NCBI GenBank assembly: GCA_040285825.1
Contig: JAUPSS010000003.1
Coordinates: 496,001-560,000, forward strand
Direction of reading: 5' to 3'
DNA from: Eukaryota sp. TZLM1-RC
Lineage: Eukaryota; Metamonada: BaSk clade
DNA length: 64,000 bases
Shown: positions 10,957 to 20,630 of the stretch, piece after piece
Position numbering within the stretch: position 1 is the stretch's first letter
Layout of the letters: every line of letters begins with the position of its first letter
Notes under the pieces: model-generated
What the model was told of the DNA's origin: nothing
Databases searched by the model: none
What the model saw: the letters and a program-made list of their open reading frames with translations, nothing else
Program-made: the position numbers and the translations under genes

Positions 10957-13875
10957 ATGGAGCTTCCGGTGTCAGTGTATGATCCTTCTACTTCATGGAA
11001 CCTTGTCTCTTCTATCTTTAAATCCCTTTCTCCTATATCTAGTTTAACAACATCGTTTCAGCAGTTACCATATCAAACAAACCCTGTTCCTCTTTGCTTC
11101 ATACCATTCGACATTGATGTGTTTTACTCTACAAGCGAACCTTTCAGTCTTTCAAGGCAGCCTTTAGTCAGCTTCTGTGTATACACTCTGCAAACACAAG
11201 CAGACTTAACTAAGTGGTTAACTTCTGTGTCTGGAGTTGCAGAACCTTTAGTAGTAATTCCAGTTTCAAACTCGAAGAAAATGCCAAAAATTGAAAGGAA
11301 ACAGCTCAAAAAAGTGATTGATTCTCTAAAAAATGATTATAGGATCATAACTGATGCCAGAATTTCCATTATTGACCATCAAAATGATCATTCTCAAAGT
11401 TTAGGCTCAACTTTAACTAGTTTGTTTGCCAATTCTCTTTCATTTAGATTGAATAAGCTTTACTCAATTTGGAACCTGTACACGAATCAGGTTGTTAATG
11501 AAAATCTTAGTCCAATGTCTTTGTTCAGAAGCTCTTCAGCTCTGAGTAGTACATTGAATAACTTTGGTCTAAGGTGGAAGTCAATGGAAGTTTGGTCGGA
11601 AAATTTGGAGTTTGTGACCAAAAATTCATTATTTGATAGGATTTCCACATTTGTCAATCTTAACATTGATTTCACTTCATTTTCTGCAATTAATTATACC
11701 AATAGAATTGAGTTTCTCACCAGCAAAGTTGAACAAAAATCAGTTTTAGCGTCTAGGTTATCGGTAATTAGGGTTGCTCTTTCTATGGGATTTAATTTGC
11801 TTAATGGAAGTGATTGTGATCAGAATTTGATTGATTCTTTTAGTCAGTTTTTAACCTATATAATTGACAGTTTGCCCTTTCTTCTATGTATGTCTAGTCA
11901 AGAAAAATTCGTATTTTCTATTTTATGGATAGTATTTACTATTCTAGAATTACATTTCAGATTTAATTCAATCAAGGCCGTTTTTACCGAGAATTTCCTA
12001 AAAACACAACTTAAACTCAATACGATCGGCAGGGATTTGACAGGCTTGGTGCTTCTGCTTATTGGAAAAGATGTGAAGAACTTAAATCTATATTTTAATA
12101 TCAATGTCATGTTCAAAAAAGTTGAGAAATGTTTTTCAGGTGATTTCGGTGAATATTTCGCTGAATTTATTCAAAAATTCGCCGATAATTTTGAATTTTT
12201 GAAATCTGGATATTTCGACTTTCAAGATGATGTTGGAACGTTATTCAATCAATTTTTTAATCATTTTATCCATGAAGTGGCAAACAAAGCTAGTAATAAT
12301 TCCAAGCTATTTTACTTTTACCAATGTCATCAATCCAAAGAGAATTTATTAACTCTAATCGAGAGATTTGCTGTTGATAAATTTTACACAATTTGCTCCT
12401 ATTTGTTTTCAATTCTTTTTAACAAATTCACCCTTTCTGCCAAGGAATTTGAACATTTAGTCCCTTATTTATTTAAGTTGAGGTGTTCTTTAAGTTGTAT
12501 TAGCCAACCTCGCCTAGATGATGAATCAAGTGTTGTTTTTCCCTTGACTTCTAGTCTATTGCCTGTGAATGAAGTTTCAGTTGATAATAACTTTATCTTT
12601 GTAAAGGTCTGTTCAGCCTCCGTTCACCCTTTTATTTCTCATGTGTTTTCAAATTTCGTTTGTGCATTTACTCTCACGGTGTATGTCAATGATAACGAAA
12701 TTCCTTTGATGATAACGAACTCAATGGAAAAGGTAACGGACTATTTCCTATTAAAGTTTGACCTCTCTTTTCTATCAATTCCTTCTCATCGTTCTACTTG
12801 TTCCACTAAGAGCTTGATGTTTAAGTTTTCTTCTGTGGGTTTTATTCTTCATTTCAATACCCCATTAAAATTTAGTTCTATTAACCACTCAATTGTTGAG
12901 ATTTCCGCAGAACAGCCATGTTGTGTACTGATTGTTGACACTGTCTCTCCTTTAAAAATAAACTTAACAACCAGAAAAAAGCTATTTGATTCAAAGTTAA
13001 TTTTGAAGTTTCCCTCGTCTCTAGATCAGCAAGAAGTGATTCTTCATGATGTCAAGTGTAACATGTTAGATTTTACTTTCAAAAACACCAACGGTTGCTC
13101 AGAAATCTTTTTTGGTTCTGCACTGGATGTTGGAAGCTTTGAAGTATTGTTGCTTGTCAAGTGCAAAAAGGACATTTCTGGACCCATTTATATCGATTTT
13201 GCTTACTTTCAGAGTGTGTGCGACTCCAAGCAAAGCTTTTTCCCCTTTGAATTATCAATTTTACCAATTATTCCCTTTTCAGTTTCATCTTTTTTTAAGG
13301 AGGTGCCAAACAATCGCACAGGTTTGTTGGTGGAGATCCAATCAAAAATTCCAATACCAGTCAATTTACGTGATGTTTCTATCTTTGACAACCACAGACG
13401 AATTCATCTGATATCAGACTGTATTTGGTTGCACGAAAGGGACAATGTTCTCTCGAAATTTCATTTGTTTGATGAGCAATTGATTTCCAGAAAGGACATG
13501 TTTCTTCAACTTGATTACACACCAAAATGTGACTTTCCTGAGTTTGTAATGACATCATCTTTTTCTTTAAATGATAGCCTTGAACACAGAACAGCTGGAC
13601 AGATGAGCTATTCTTCACAGTGTCAACGAGGTAAAGTTTTTGTTGTGAAATTTGAAACAGAGTCGAAATTCTGTTTAAATGTTCGTCTTAATTCTCATTG
13701 GAGGAGTTTAGACGCTAATTTGATTGATGATTTTGAAATCACTGAAAACTCTCTTCCATTACTTCCTGTATCTTCTGGGTTGATTCCCCTTCCTAGGTTC
13801 TATTTGAAGGTAGAGGGGTCTGACAGTTTGGAAGTTGAAGGTTCTGGTGACTTGGTATTGGTCAATGAGTCGTAG
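10957..13875 (+). CDS. TRAPPC10/Trs130-like trafficking subunit
   Basis: A 972-aa single-exon protein; I place the start at the ATG at 10957 (the frame is open two codons further, but with TTG). The N-terminal ~220 residues resemble the TRAPPC10/Trs130 N-terminus: a DLTKWL segment, a stretch on fixing a partner (LVVIPVSNSKKMPK), ERKQLKKVIDSLKNDYR, and then helical repeats where the family has alpha-solenoid. The C-terminal 400 residues are beta-rich, as expected for the immunoglobulin-like trunk of TRAPP II subunits. TRAPPC10 is a core part of TRAPP II, the exchange factor for Rab11-type GTPases in late Golgi and endosome recycling; a Rab11 gene lies in the same window. The match is at fold and motif level, so another TRAPP subunit (TRAPPC9 or 11) is possible. 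Confidence 0.55.
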   Translation: MELPVSVYDPSTSWNLVSSIFKSLSPISSLTTSFQQLPYQTNPVPLCFIPFDIDVFYSTSEPFSLSRQPLVSFCVYTLQTQADLTKWLTSVSGVAEPLVVIPVSNSKKMPKIERKQLKKVIDSLKNDYRIITDARISIIDHQNDHSQSLGSTLTSLFANSLSFRLNKLYSIWNLYTNQVVNENLSPMSLFRSSSALSSTLNNFGLRWKSMEVWSENLEFVTKNSLFDRISTFVNLNIDFTSFSAINYTNRIEFLTSKVEQKSVLASRLSVIRVALSMGFNLLNGSDCDQNLIDSFSQFLTYIIDSLPFLLCMSSQEKFVFSILWIVFTILELHFRFNSIKAVFTENFLKTQLKLNTIGRDLTGLVLLLIGKDVKNLNLYFNINVMFKKVEKCFSGDFGEYFAEFIQKFADNFEFLKSGYFDFQDDVGTLFNQFFNHFIHEVANKASNNSKLFYFYQCHQSKENLLTLIERFAVDKFYTICSYLFSILFNKFTLSAKEFEHLVPYLFKLRCSLSCISQPRLDDESSVVFPLTSSLLPVNEVSVDNNFIFVKVCSASVHPFISHVFSNFVCAFTLTVYVNDNEIPLMITNSMEKVTDYFLLKFDLSFLSIPSHRSTCSTKSLMFKFSSVGFILHFNTPLKFSSINHSIVEISAEQPCCVLIVDTVSPLKINLTTRKKLFDSKLILKFPSSLDQQEVILHDVKCNMLDFTFKNTNGCSEIFFGSALDVGSFEVLLLVKCKKDISGPIYIDFAYFQSVCDSKQSFFPFELSILPIIPFSVSSFFKEVPNNRTGLLVEIQSKIPIPVNLRDVSIFDNHRRIHLISDCIWLHERDNVLSKFHLFDEQLISRKDMFLQLDYTPKCDFPEFVMTSSFSLNDSLEHRTAGQMSYSSQCQRGKVFVVKFETESKFCLNVRLNSHWRSLDANLIDDFEITENSLPLLPVSSGLIPLPRFYLKVEGSDSLEVEGSGDLVLVNES

Positions 13876-14884
13876 AGTTCCTTTTCCCATCCATTTCTTC
13901 CATCCTTTGTCAAGTTGTTTATCTTTTTTATTAAACTAACCTTGTAATTATTTCTTTTATTACTTTGAGCTGTTACTTCTCAGTTTTTCAGTGAATGAAT
14001 AAATTTGCGATTTATGTATGAATTTTAATAAGAAACCATCTAAACCTTTCATGCACATATAGTGTGTACCGCTGCTCTTACTATCAATTGACCCTACTAT
14101 CACTACTTGCATGTGGTGATACATTTAGAGTCTCCCTAACGTCTAACACAATGGCATGAATGGCATACTGAGAATTAGAAAAGCTTGTTAAATGAAATTT
14201 TTAAATAATGTTTTATTGAACTACATTACTTAACAAAATAAACTCAGAAGTAATGGTACTCAATTAATTGAACCAAGATTTGCTCTACAAAAGCTTAGTC
14301 TGTTTATTTTCTTGCCATTGAATGAAATTTACAATCATAAAGTTGATTTATTATAAATTACTTTCTGGTTTGACATTTAACTAGGGGGTGTTTTCAGTCA
14401 AAATAGACCTATTCGCTCCAACAAAATATCCAAGTTTGCTGAGGCAGAGAAGGCTTCTGAATGTTGATACTAAATTATCCTTGCAGTTTACCTTGATTAC
14501 TTAACCGTTGTTTACTTTGAAATCATGATTTCCCTTTTCCTTTTTTCAATAACAGTTTTTGTTTTAGTATAAATTATGTATAAGTTGTATGAATTTCAAT
14601 TAAACTAAGAACAAAATCTACATATGACAAAACAAAGAAGTCATTGATCTCAGTCTACTTAATCGCTCATCCATGCGAATAAGTAATGGTGAATGAAACA
14701 GAGCTAAATTCTATTCTTATATTCACAAAAATAAGCCGATCACCTCCGGGTGGTTGAGTTTAGCCTGGTAATTTAGGTTGAAGTGGTGGTAAGTGACATT
14801 CAAATGACATTTCCAAAAAGGAGTGCATTTCCAATGAAACCAATAGACAATTGCTTCGCTTTTTGGAAAATATGTGTAACTATT
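13876..14884. other. Intergenic; short LINE 3'-end relic at about 14196-14285 (-)
   Basis: AT-rich sequence downstream of the TRAPPC10-like gene with no convincing coding region. At about 14196-14285 the minus strand matches the last ~80 bp of the second LINE subfamily, which also ends at about 55.93 and 58.30 kb (shared words such as TTATTGAACTACA). I see no tRNA or other RNA gene. Confidence 0.5.
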
Positions 14885-14972
14885 GATTGAGATGGTTTCT
14901 GATGCTCTGTTTTCCTTTGAATCTCTCTTTCAGAGAGTTGCATTTAGTTGTTTTGTTTTGGGAGAGATGCCA
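14885..14972 (+). mobile_element. LINE 3'-end fragment
   Basis: About 85 bp closely match the last coding part of the LINE at 30.65-30.74 kb (GATGGTTTCTGATGCT, then GAGAGTTGCAT and TTTTGTTTTGGGAGAGATG). It is fused directly to the start of the Ulp1-Fanzor relic, so one of the two inserted into or recombined with the other. Confidence 0.75.
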
Positions 14973-14974
14973 AT

Positions 14975-15290
14975 ATAAAAAACCATCAGAAAAAGGCGAG
15001 CTGATGTATTGAGCACACTGTTAAACCGTGTAAAAACACTTTTCAACAAGAATCCGCTGAGTCGACACAAATACGCTTTGATTGATAATGAAAATTTGAT
15101 GTTATATAAAAAGCTCAGTGATGAGGATGAATTAATTGTGGTCATTTCTGCAAGAGAACATTCCATCTCTTACTGTCAATCTACAAGATAGATTGTTGTA
15201 AAATTTGCTTCTTCTATTTACACTCGAGAACAGATTGAATTAAATCTTTGTTTTTGCGATCATGTAGAAAAGTCAACAAGCAGAAAAAAA
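14975..15290 (+). pseudogene. Ulp1-linked ORF, C-terminal remnant (B+)
   Basis: This matches the last ~100 codons of the Ulp1-like ORF at 36.7-37.7 kb on the other strand: RVKTLFN, KKLSDEDELIV, ISAREHSISYCQSTR and the terminal EKSTSRKK before a TAA. One internal stop (TAG at 15189-15191) breaks it. The protease domain itself is absent; the homology starts just after a LINE 3' fragment. Fourteen bases after the stop lies the ATG of the Fanzor relic, a spacing also kept in the inverted copy. Confidence 0.7.
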
Positions 15291-15303
15291 TAATTAATTT
15301 AAT

Positions 15304-16579
15304 ATGAATTTTCGTATTCCCTCTTATATCAGAACTGACAAGACAAGCTTATTGAACTTGTACTTTGCCGAATTCAAAAACATTCTAGGTAAAAAGTAGT
15401 CTTATCAATTTATTAATCAAGCTGCTGAATTGGTTTTATGGAAAACCTTTTTGAAAATGGACGAGATCAAAAACACGAAACTTTATTCAGAATATTCAAT
15501 GTACATCATGTCTAGCTTCAAGACTGATCGAGTAGCAGTAGCAGTTCATTCAATCTAGCATTGACTTGAAAAAATACAAAATAACTACAAAAGAATTCAA
15601 AGAAAAAAGAAAAATAAATTGATGACCCCAGCATTAATCCTTCTAAATTTCAAGATGTGGCTCTTGCTGCTGTTGATCCAGGGAAATCTGATCTACTCTA
15701 TTTTTCTGCCAATTTAGCCACTGGAATGACGCATTCAAAAAAACCTGAGAGAGATAAATATGTTATTTTGAGGTACACTCAAAATTAGAGAAAACTTGAT
15801 TCGAAAAGTTTCAAATTCAAAAGAATAAGAAACAGCATATGGAATGACACTCTTATCACAATAGGTAACTCTACTGGTAGAGTGATTGCTCTATCCAATT
15901 GTGAACTATCTGAAGAGCAACAACAAAGAATGGATTTAAACAGCAGTAAAATTAATCAAATGACTGAAAGAACAATTAGTTTATTAAGAGGGAAAGTACC
16001 TCAAGAAATCAAATATTACATTTATGGAGTATATTAAACAAAAGAATTTTGTGAATTGTATTGTTGGTGAGGTCTATCATCAAAAAAATATTTAGGAAAC
16101 TAAATGGTGGGCTGAGATTAATCGCACAAGATCTGAGGCAAAAATGATTCAGTGCTTCAAATAAGTTATTGGTGATACCAGCAAAGTAGTTATTGGAATC
16201 GGAGACTGGGACCAGCGAAAACACATGAAATTCAAAAAACCTACCAAAGGAAAAGATTTGAGAATTTAATTTAAAGGTTGGCCATAAGGTCTTTTTAATT
16301 GATGAGTTCCGAACCAGTTGCTGTTGTGTCAACTGTAAGAAAGCGGAGAAAACAGTTGAAATGCTCAGATGTTGTAGAAATTCCATGCCATAAAAAAAGG
16401 AACGAGATGTCTAATGGTCACGGGCTTACCATGTGTGAATCATGCGAAAGTTTGTGGAATAGAGATCGAGATGCTTCGCTGAATATGTTGGCAGTGATGG
16501 AAGCACATGTAAAAGGTGGAGATAGACCGGAATACCTGCAGAGAGCCGATGTTGTTGGAGGTTCAAAAAAATGGTATTA
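15304..16579 (+). pseudogene. Fanzor relic (B+), frame broken, RuvC residues kept
   Basis: A decayed Fanzor reading frame with several stops and frameshifts. Motifs in order: AAVDPGKSDLLYFSANLATG at about 15666-15725 (RuvC-I, Asp codon at 15675-15677), a degraded middle, a GIGDW-like region in the shifted frame near 16200, LIDEFRTSCC near 16300 (the glutamate that serves as the second RuvC carboxylate in Fanzors), CxxC pairs of the zinc finger, and WNRDRDASLNM at 16455-16487 (RuvC-III Asp at 16464-16466). It ends about 60 bp upstream of the RPA135 ATG in the same orientation. Its inverted sister is at 35.5-36.7 kb. A clean 93-codon frame (16299-16580) covers the C-terminal nuclease part. Confidence 0.85.
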
Positions 16580-16640
16580 AGAAGAAAACTCCAAAACTCA
16601 GTCCCTCAGGTATAGAAAAGGACTGACAATATCTAAAAGA

Positions 16641-19600
16641 ATGACCACCCCTCAACCTTATGATGGCCATGTTGAACCTCATGTCGACTCCTACAACTTC
16701 TTTTTGAATAAAGCTCTACATCTTATTCCGAAACTTCTTACTCCATTAGAATTTGAACTTACAAGTTATTCCAACATTAAGTTAAGGATAGATTCCATCA
16801 ACATTCATGAACCTAGTAGACCTGCATCTTCCGATGCCCTAACCTCCTCACTCTTCCCCCGTGATGCCCGTGAAGGAGGAGTTACTTATGGAGGTATTCT
16901 AGAGGTAGACCTCACCTACCAAATCCAAGATCTTCCACCAGAACGCATCTCCCGAAGACTCGGTGTCTGGCCTATCATGCTGCGGTCCTCTCTTTGTCAC
17001 CTATCCAAGCTTGATTCGAAAGCCCTCTGTAAAGCGAAAGAAACCCTCCATGAACCTGGTGGTTATTTTATCATCAACGGTCTGGAGAGACTGATCCGTT
17101 TACTTATTCTTCCCCGTCGCCATTTCCCTCTTGCAATGACTCGCTCCTCCTGGGTCAACAGGGGTCCTCGGTACACTGCTTACGGAGTGTCGATGAGGTG
17201 CGTCTTAGAAGATGAGTCTTCATTGACAAATGTGCTTCATTACCTAGATGATGGTACTATTACTTTGAGATTCAATATTAATAGGGCTGAGTACTTTGTT
17301 TCATTGGCAATTATTCTTCGTGCTTTAATACAGTTGTCAGATCGCAAAATTTTCGACATTGCAGTAAATAGAGCTCATCCAAATGATACTGATTTTGTTA
17401 TTGAACGAATGGAACTCTTGCTCCAAGGGAACCAAAATCTTTCACTTTATAACTCCCAAGATGCCAAAGCTTTTCTAGGCAGACGGTTCAGAACAGTTCT
17501 GGAACTCCCAAAGTCTTGGAAGGACGTTGAGGTTGGTGGTTATGTATTGGAGAATTTCATTTTGGTTCATTTGGGTTCATTTGTTGAAAAGTTTTCTATT
17601 TTGATGGAGATGTTGCGAAAACTGTATGCACTTGTCAATGGAACAATTCTGCCGGATAATGGTGACGCAACTTCTTTTCACGAATTACTCTTACCTGGAC
17701 ACCTTGCAAGTATGGTCTTAAGAGAGTCATTAATCAATTGGATGAAGGGAATAAGAAGAGCTATCGAAAGAGAGGAGAATTTACACCCGGAAACCTTCAC
17801 AATTGATCACGTCACCATTAAAAAATGCGTTGACCGTGCTCCCGGTGACTTTGGTAGAAAATTTGAATATTTATTGTCTACTGGTAACCTCAGATCAGAC
17901 ACTGGATTGGATTTAATGCAACAGGCAGGTTTTTCAATTGTTGCTGAAAGACTTAATCAATTGAGATTTCTTTCCCATTTCAGGTCAGTACATAGAGGAC
18001 AATTCTTTACTGAAATGAAGACAACCTCTGTTAGGAAGCTTTTACCAGAATCTTGGGGTTTTCTCTGCCCCGTTCACACTCCTGATGGCTCTCCCTGTGG
18101 GCTTTTGTTACATTTGGCTATAGACTGTAAGGTATCTACTGAACGTGTCAAACGAGATGTCATGATCCCTTTTCTCATTGGTTTGGGAATGATGACTAAT
18201 GATGTGCTGACAGTTTTGCCCCCTAAAAGACCTTGGTTGCCTGTTGTTCTGGATGGTTCTCATGTTGGATTTGTGCAAGAATCACTTATGATGGACTTTA
18301 CAACCAATTTAAGAAGATTAAAAGTTTCGAAATTAATTCCTGAAACTACAGAAATCGCCTGTGTTACCCCAGATACCCTCAAAGTTGACCCAGGTGTTTA
18401 TCTTTTCACCACTCCCTCTAGATTTGTTCGAAAAGTTTATAATAATAATGTGAATAATTATGAATATTTGGGTTCGTTTGAACAGGCATATCTGTCAGTC
18501 GGTTTGGAACCTGGAGCAAATCATTCTCACACTGAACTTAAAAACACCTCTTTTCTGTCCTTTGTTGCAAGACTCACTCCCTTTTCTGATTTCAACCAGT
18601 CACCACGTAACATGTACCAGTGTCAAATGGCCAAGCAGTCGATGGCCACTCCAGTATTGAACTACCTCCACAGGGTTGATAATAAACTTTATAGACTGCT
18701 TTTCCCTGCTAGACCCTTGGTTCGTACAAAGGATCATGATTCTTATTCTCTTTACGACTATCCTGGTGGGTTTAATGCAGTAGTTGCTGTTTTAGCCCAC
18801 ACAGGTTATTCAATGGAAGATGCTTGCATTATCAATGAATCAAGCTACAATAGGGGTCTAGCACACGGGTCGGTGTACACAACAATGGAAATCGATCTTG
18901 GAGCTTTTGATTCTCGTCCTAATGAAGTACGTCATGTTTTTTCCAACGTTCCAATAGCTGCCAGTGGTGCATTAGGGTCAACTTTACCTCAACTAACCGA
19001 AGATGGAAGGTTCATAGCAGATCTAGAAGCTGATGGCATTATTTCTTCAGGGGTCAAGCTTACACGTGGCAGTGTGTTGGCAGTTTCTGTGGATACTCTA
19101 TCAGGCAAACCAAAGATACATCGATACAAAAAAGATGAAGATTGCATTGTTGATTCAGTCACTCTTGTAGGAGCCCTTGGTCATTCCAATGCCACGACTG
19201 GGGGATCTGGCCAGTCAAAGAAGAACGCATCGTCAATGTTCAGTGGTCCTTTAAGAAAGATTACTCTGAAGCTTCGGTACTCCCGTAATCCAATGGTTGG
19301 GGATAAGTTTTCCTCTAGGCATGGACAAAAGGGTGTTACTTCTCTACTATGGCCTCAAGAAGATATGCCCTTCACTGCTGATGGGATCTCCCCTGACATT
19401 ATCATCAATCCCCATGCTTTTCCATCAAGAATGACCATTGGTATGTTGATTGAGTCAATGGCTGGTAAGAGTGGTTGCTTGCATGGTGTTTATCAGGACG
19501 GAACACCTTTCCAGTTTTCGGAAGATCAATCGGCTATTGATTTTTTTGGAAACCAACTTGCAGCCCTAGGATATGAATTTTATGGACAAGAAACAATGTA

Positions 19601-20036
19601 TTGTGGGCTTACTGGAAATGAATTTTCCGTTCGAATTTTTATTGGAGTTGTACACTATCAACGTCTACGTCATATGGTCAGTGATAAGTTCCAGGTGAGA
19701 GCCACTGGTCCAATCAATCAGGTCACAAGACAACCAGTGAAGGGTAGGAAAGTGGGGGGTGGTATTAGGTTTGGGGAAATGGAAAGAGATGCCTTTATTG
19801 CTCACTCCAGTGCTTTCCTTTTACAAGATCGATTACTTAATTGTTCTGATCGTCATTTTGGTTTTGTTTGTAATGACTGTGGGTCTTTGATATCTTGTGT
19901 TCCAAGAGATGGAAAACTTGAATGCAAGCAGTGTGGTTCTTCTCTCATTAGTAGGGTTCGGATTCCATTTGTTTTCCAGTATTTAGTTGCAGAGCTTGCT
20001 GCGATGAATATTAAATTAACTTTGGGGGTTAAATAG
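16641..20036 (+). CDS. RPA2: RNA polymerase I second-largest subunit RPA135/RPA2
   Basis: A 1,131-aa single-exon protein, the usual length for the Pol I second subunit (human POLR1B is about 1,135). It forms half of the active-centre cleft of the polymerase that makes large rRNA in the nucleolus. Visible landmarks: EPGGYFIINGLERLIRLLI at about residues 138-156 with the following LPRRHFPLA, HTPDGSPCGLL in the fork region, GDKFSSRHGQKGV at about residue 886 (lysine and arginine near the active centre), HAFPSRMTIGMLIE at about 923, and a C-terminal CxxC...CxxC zinc-binding module at about 1,078-1,106 (CNDCG and CKQCG). The short N-terminus and RLIRLLILPRR wording favour Pol I over Pol II or III. 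The start is the first ATG after a decayed Fanzor, whose 3' end forms the 5' flank. Confidence 0.93.
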   Translation: MTTPQPYDGHVEPHVDSYNFFLNKALHLIPKLLTPLEFELTSYSNIKLRIDSINIHEPSRPASSDALTSSLFPRDAREGGVTYGGILEVDLTYQIQDLPPERISRRLGVWPIMLRSSLCHLSKLDSKALCKAKETLHEPGGYFIINGLERLIRLLILPRRHFPLAMTRSSWVNRGPRYTAYGVSMRCVLEDESSLTNVLHYLDDGTITLRFNINRAEYFVSLAIILRALIQLSDRKIFDIAVNRAHPNDTDFVIERMELLLQGNQNLSLYNSQDAKAFLGRRFRTVLELPKSWKDVEVGGYVLENFILVHLGSFVEKFSILMEMLRKLYALVNGTILPDNGDATSFHELLLPGHLASMVLRESLINWMKGIRRAIEREENLHPETFTIDHVTIKKCVDRAPGDFGRKFEYLLSTGNLRSDTGLDLMQQAGFSIVAERLNQLRFLSHFRSVHRGQFFTEMKTTSVRKLLPESWGFLCPVHTPDGSPCGLLLHLAIDCKVSTERVKRDVMIPFLIGLGMMTNDVLTVLPPKRPWLPVVLDGSHVGFVQESLMMDFTTNLRRLKVSKLIPETTEIACVTPDTLKVDPGVYLFTTPSRFVRKVYNNNVNNYEYLGSFEQAYLSVGLEPGANHSHTELKNTSFLSFVARLTPFSDFNQSPRNMYQCQMAKQSMATPVLNYLHRVDNKLYRLLFPARPLVRTKDHDSYSLYDYPGGFNAVVAVLAHTGYSMEDACIINESSYNRGLAHGSVYTTMEIDLGAFDSRPNEVRHVFSNVPIAASGALGSTLPQLTEDGRFIADLEADGIISSGVKLTRGSVLAVSVDTLSGKPKIHRYKKDEDCIVDSVTLVGALGHSNATTGGSGQSKKNASSMFSGPLRKITLKLRYSRNPMVGDKFSSRHGQKGVTSLLWPQEDMPFTADGISPDIIINPHAFPSRMTIGMLIESMAGKSGCLHGVYQDGTPFQFSEDQSAIDFFGNQLAALGYEFYGQETMYCGLTGNEFSVRIFIGVVHYQRLRHMVSDKFQVRATGPINQVTRQPVKGRKVGGGIRFGEMERDAFIAHSSAFLLQDRLLNCSDRHFGFVCNDCGSLISCVPRDGKLECKQCGSSLISRVRIPFVFQYLVAELAAMNIKLTLGVK

Positions 20037-20630
20037 TTTTCTAGTTTTAGTTTTAGTAAATTCCTTTAATAATAATATCTTTAAACAAACCTAAATTAAT
20101 ACAAGGTAATAATAAAATTCAATGAATAATAGAACAAAAAATAAAAAAAATGAAAAAAAATGAAAAAAAATTGGCACATACAGTTTAAATGGATGTATTC
20201 AATACCAAGTAGAAATGTAAAGTAGTTTTCAATAAAAGGATTGTGTTTGACCAAAAAAATCAACAATTTATTAAAATTTCTATTGTTTGACAAAAAAATT
20301 GAGAAAATACAAAAACCCTAGTCTCATCACCAGAAACAAACAGAAGCTCAGAACAATTGGTCACTAGTTGGTCTGCAGTGTTTATTTAAAAAAGTTTTTC
20401 ATTGTTAAAAAATGATTTTACATGGTGAAATTTTATTTCTTTTTCCTTTTATTTCAAAGTATAAAACTATTGTACAGACTTATCTCTCTGCAACATCAAT
20501 GGTCGATGATCATTGATGTTCTCCTCCGTGCCTTGCATATGGGAATAAATAATATTGTAGGTATTAATTGCACTATTTGTATCTCTATTCCAGTAGATTC
20601 CACATTCACTGTTTTGACAGAATACACGGA
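20037..20630. other. Convergent intergenic region, very AT-rich
   Basis: About 590 bp between the RPA135 stop and the stop of the coiled-coil gene on the other strand. It holds A/T runs, including a repeated TGAAAAAAAA unit at about 20150-20170, that probably serve as 3' processing signals for both genes. I see no coding sequence or structured RNA. Confidence 0.5.

Noticed and set aside
13112-13411. 99-codon frame inside the TRAPPC10-like gene
   Set aside because: Lies wholly within a longer conserved frame on the same strand and has no motif.
14740-14800. Possible tRNA-like sequence (CACCTCCGGGTGGTTGAG...)
   Set aside because: No cloverleaf with a proper T-arm GTTCRA and acceptor stem could be drawn.
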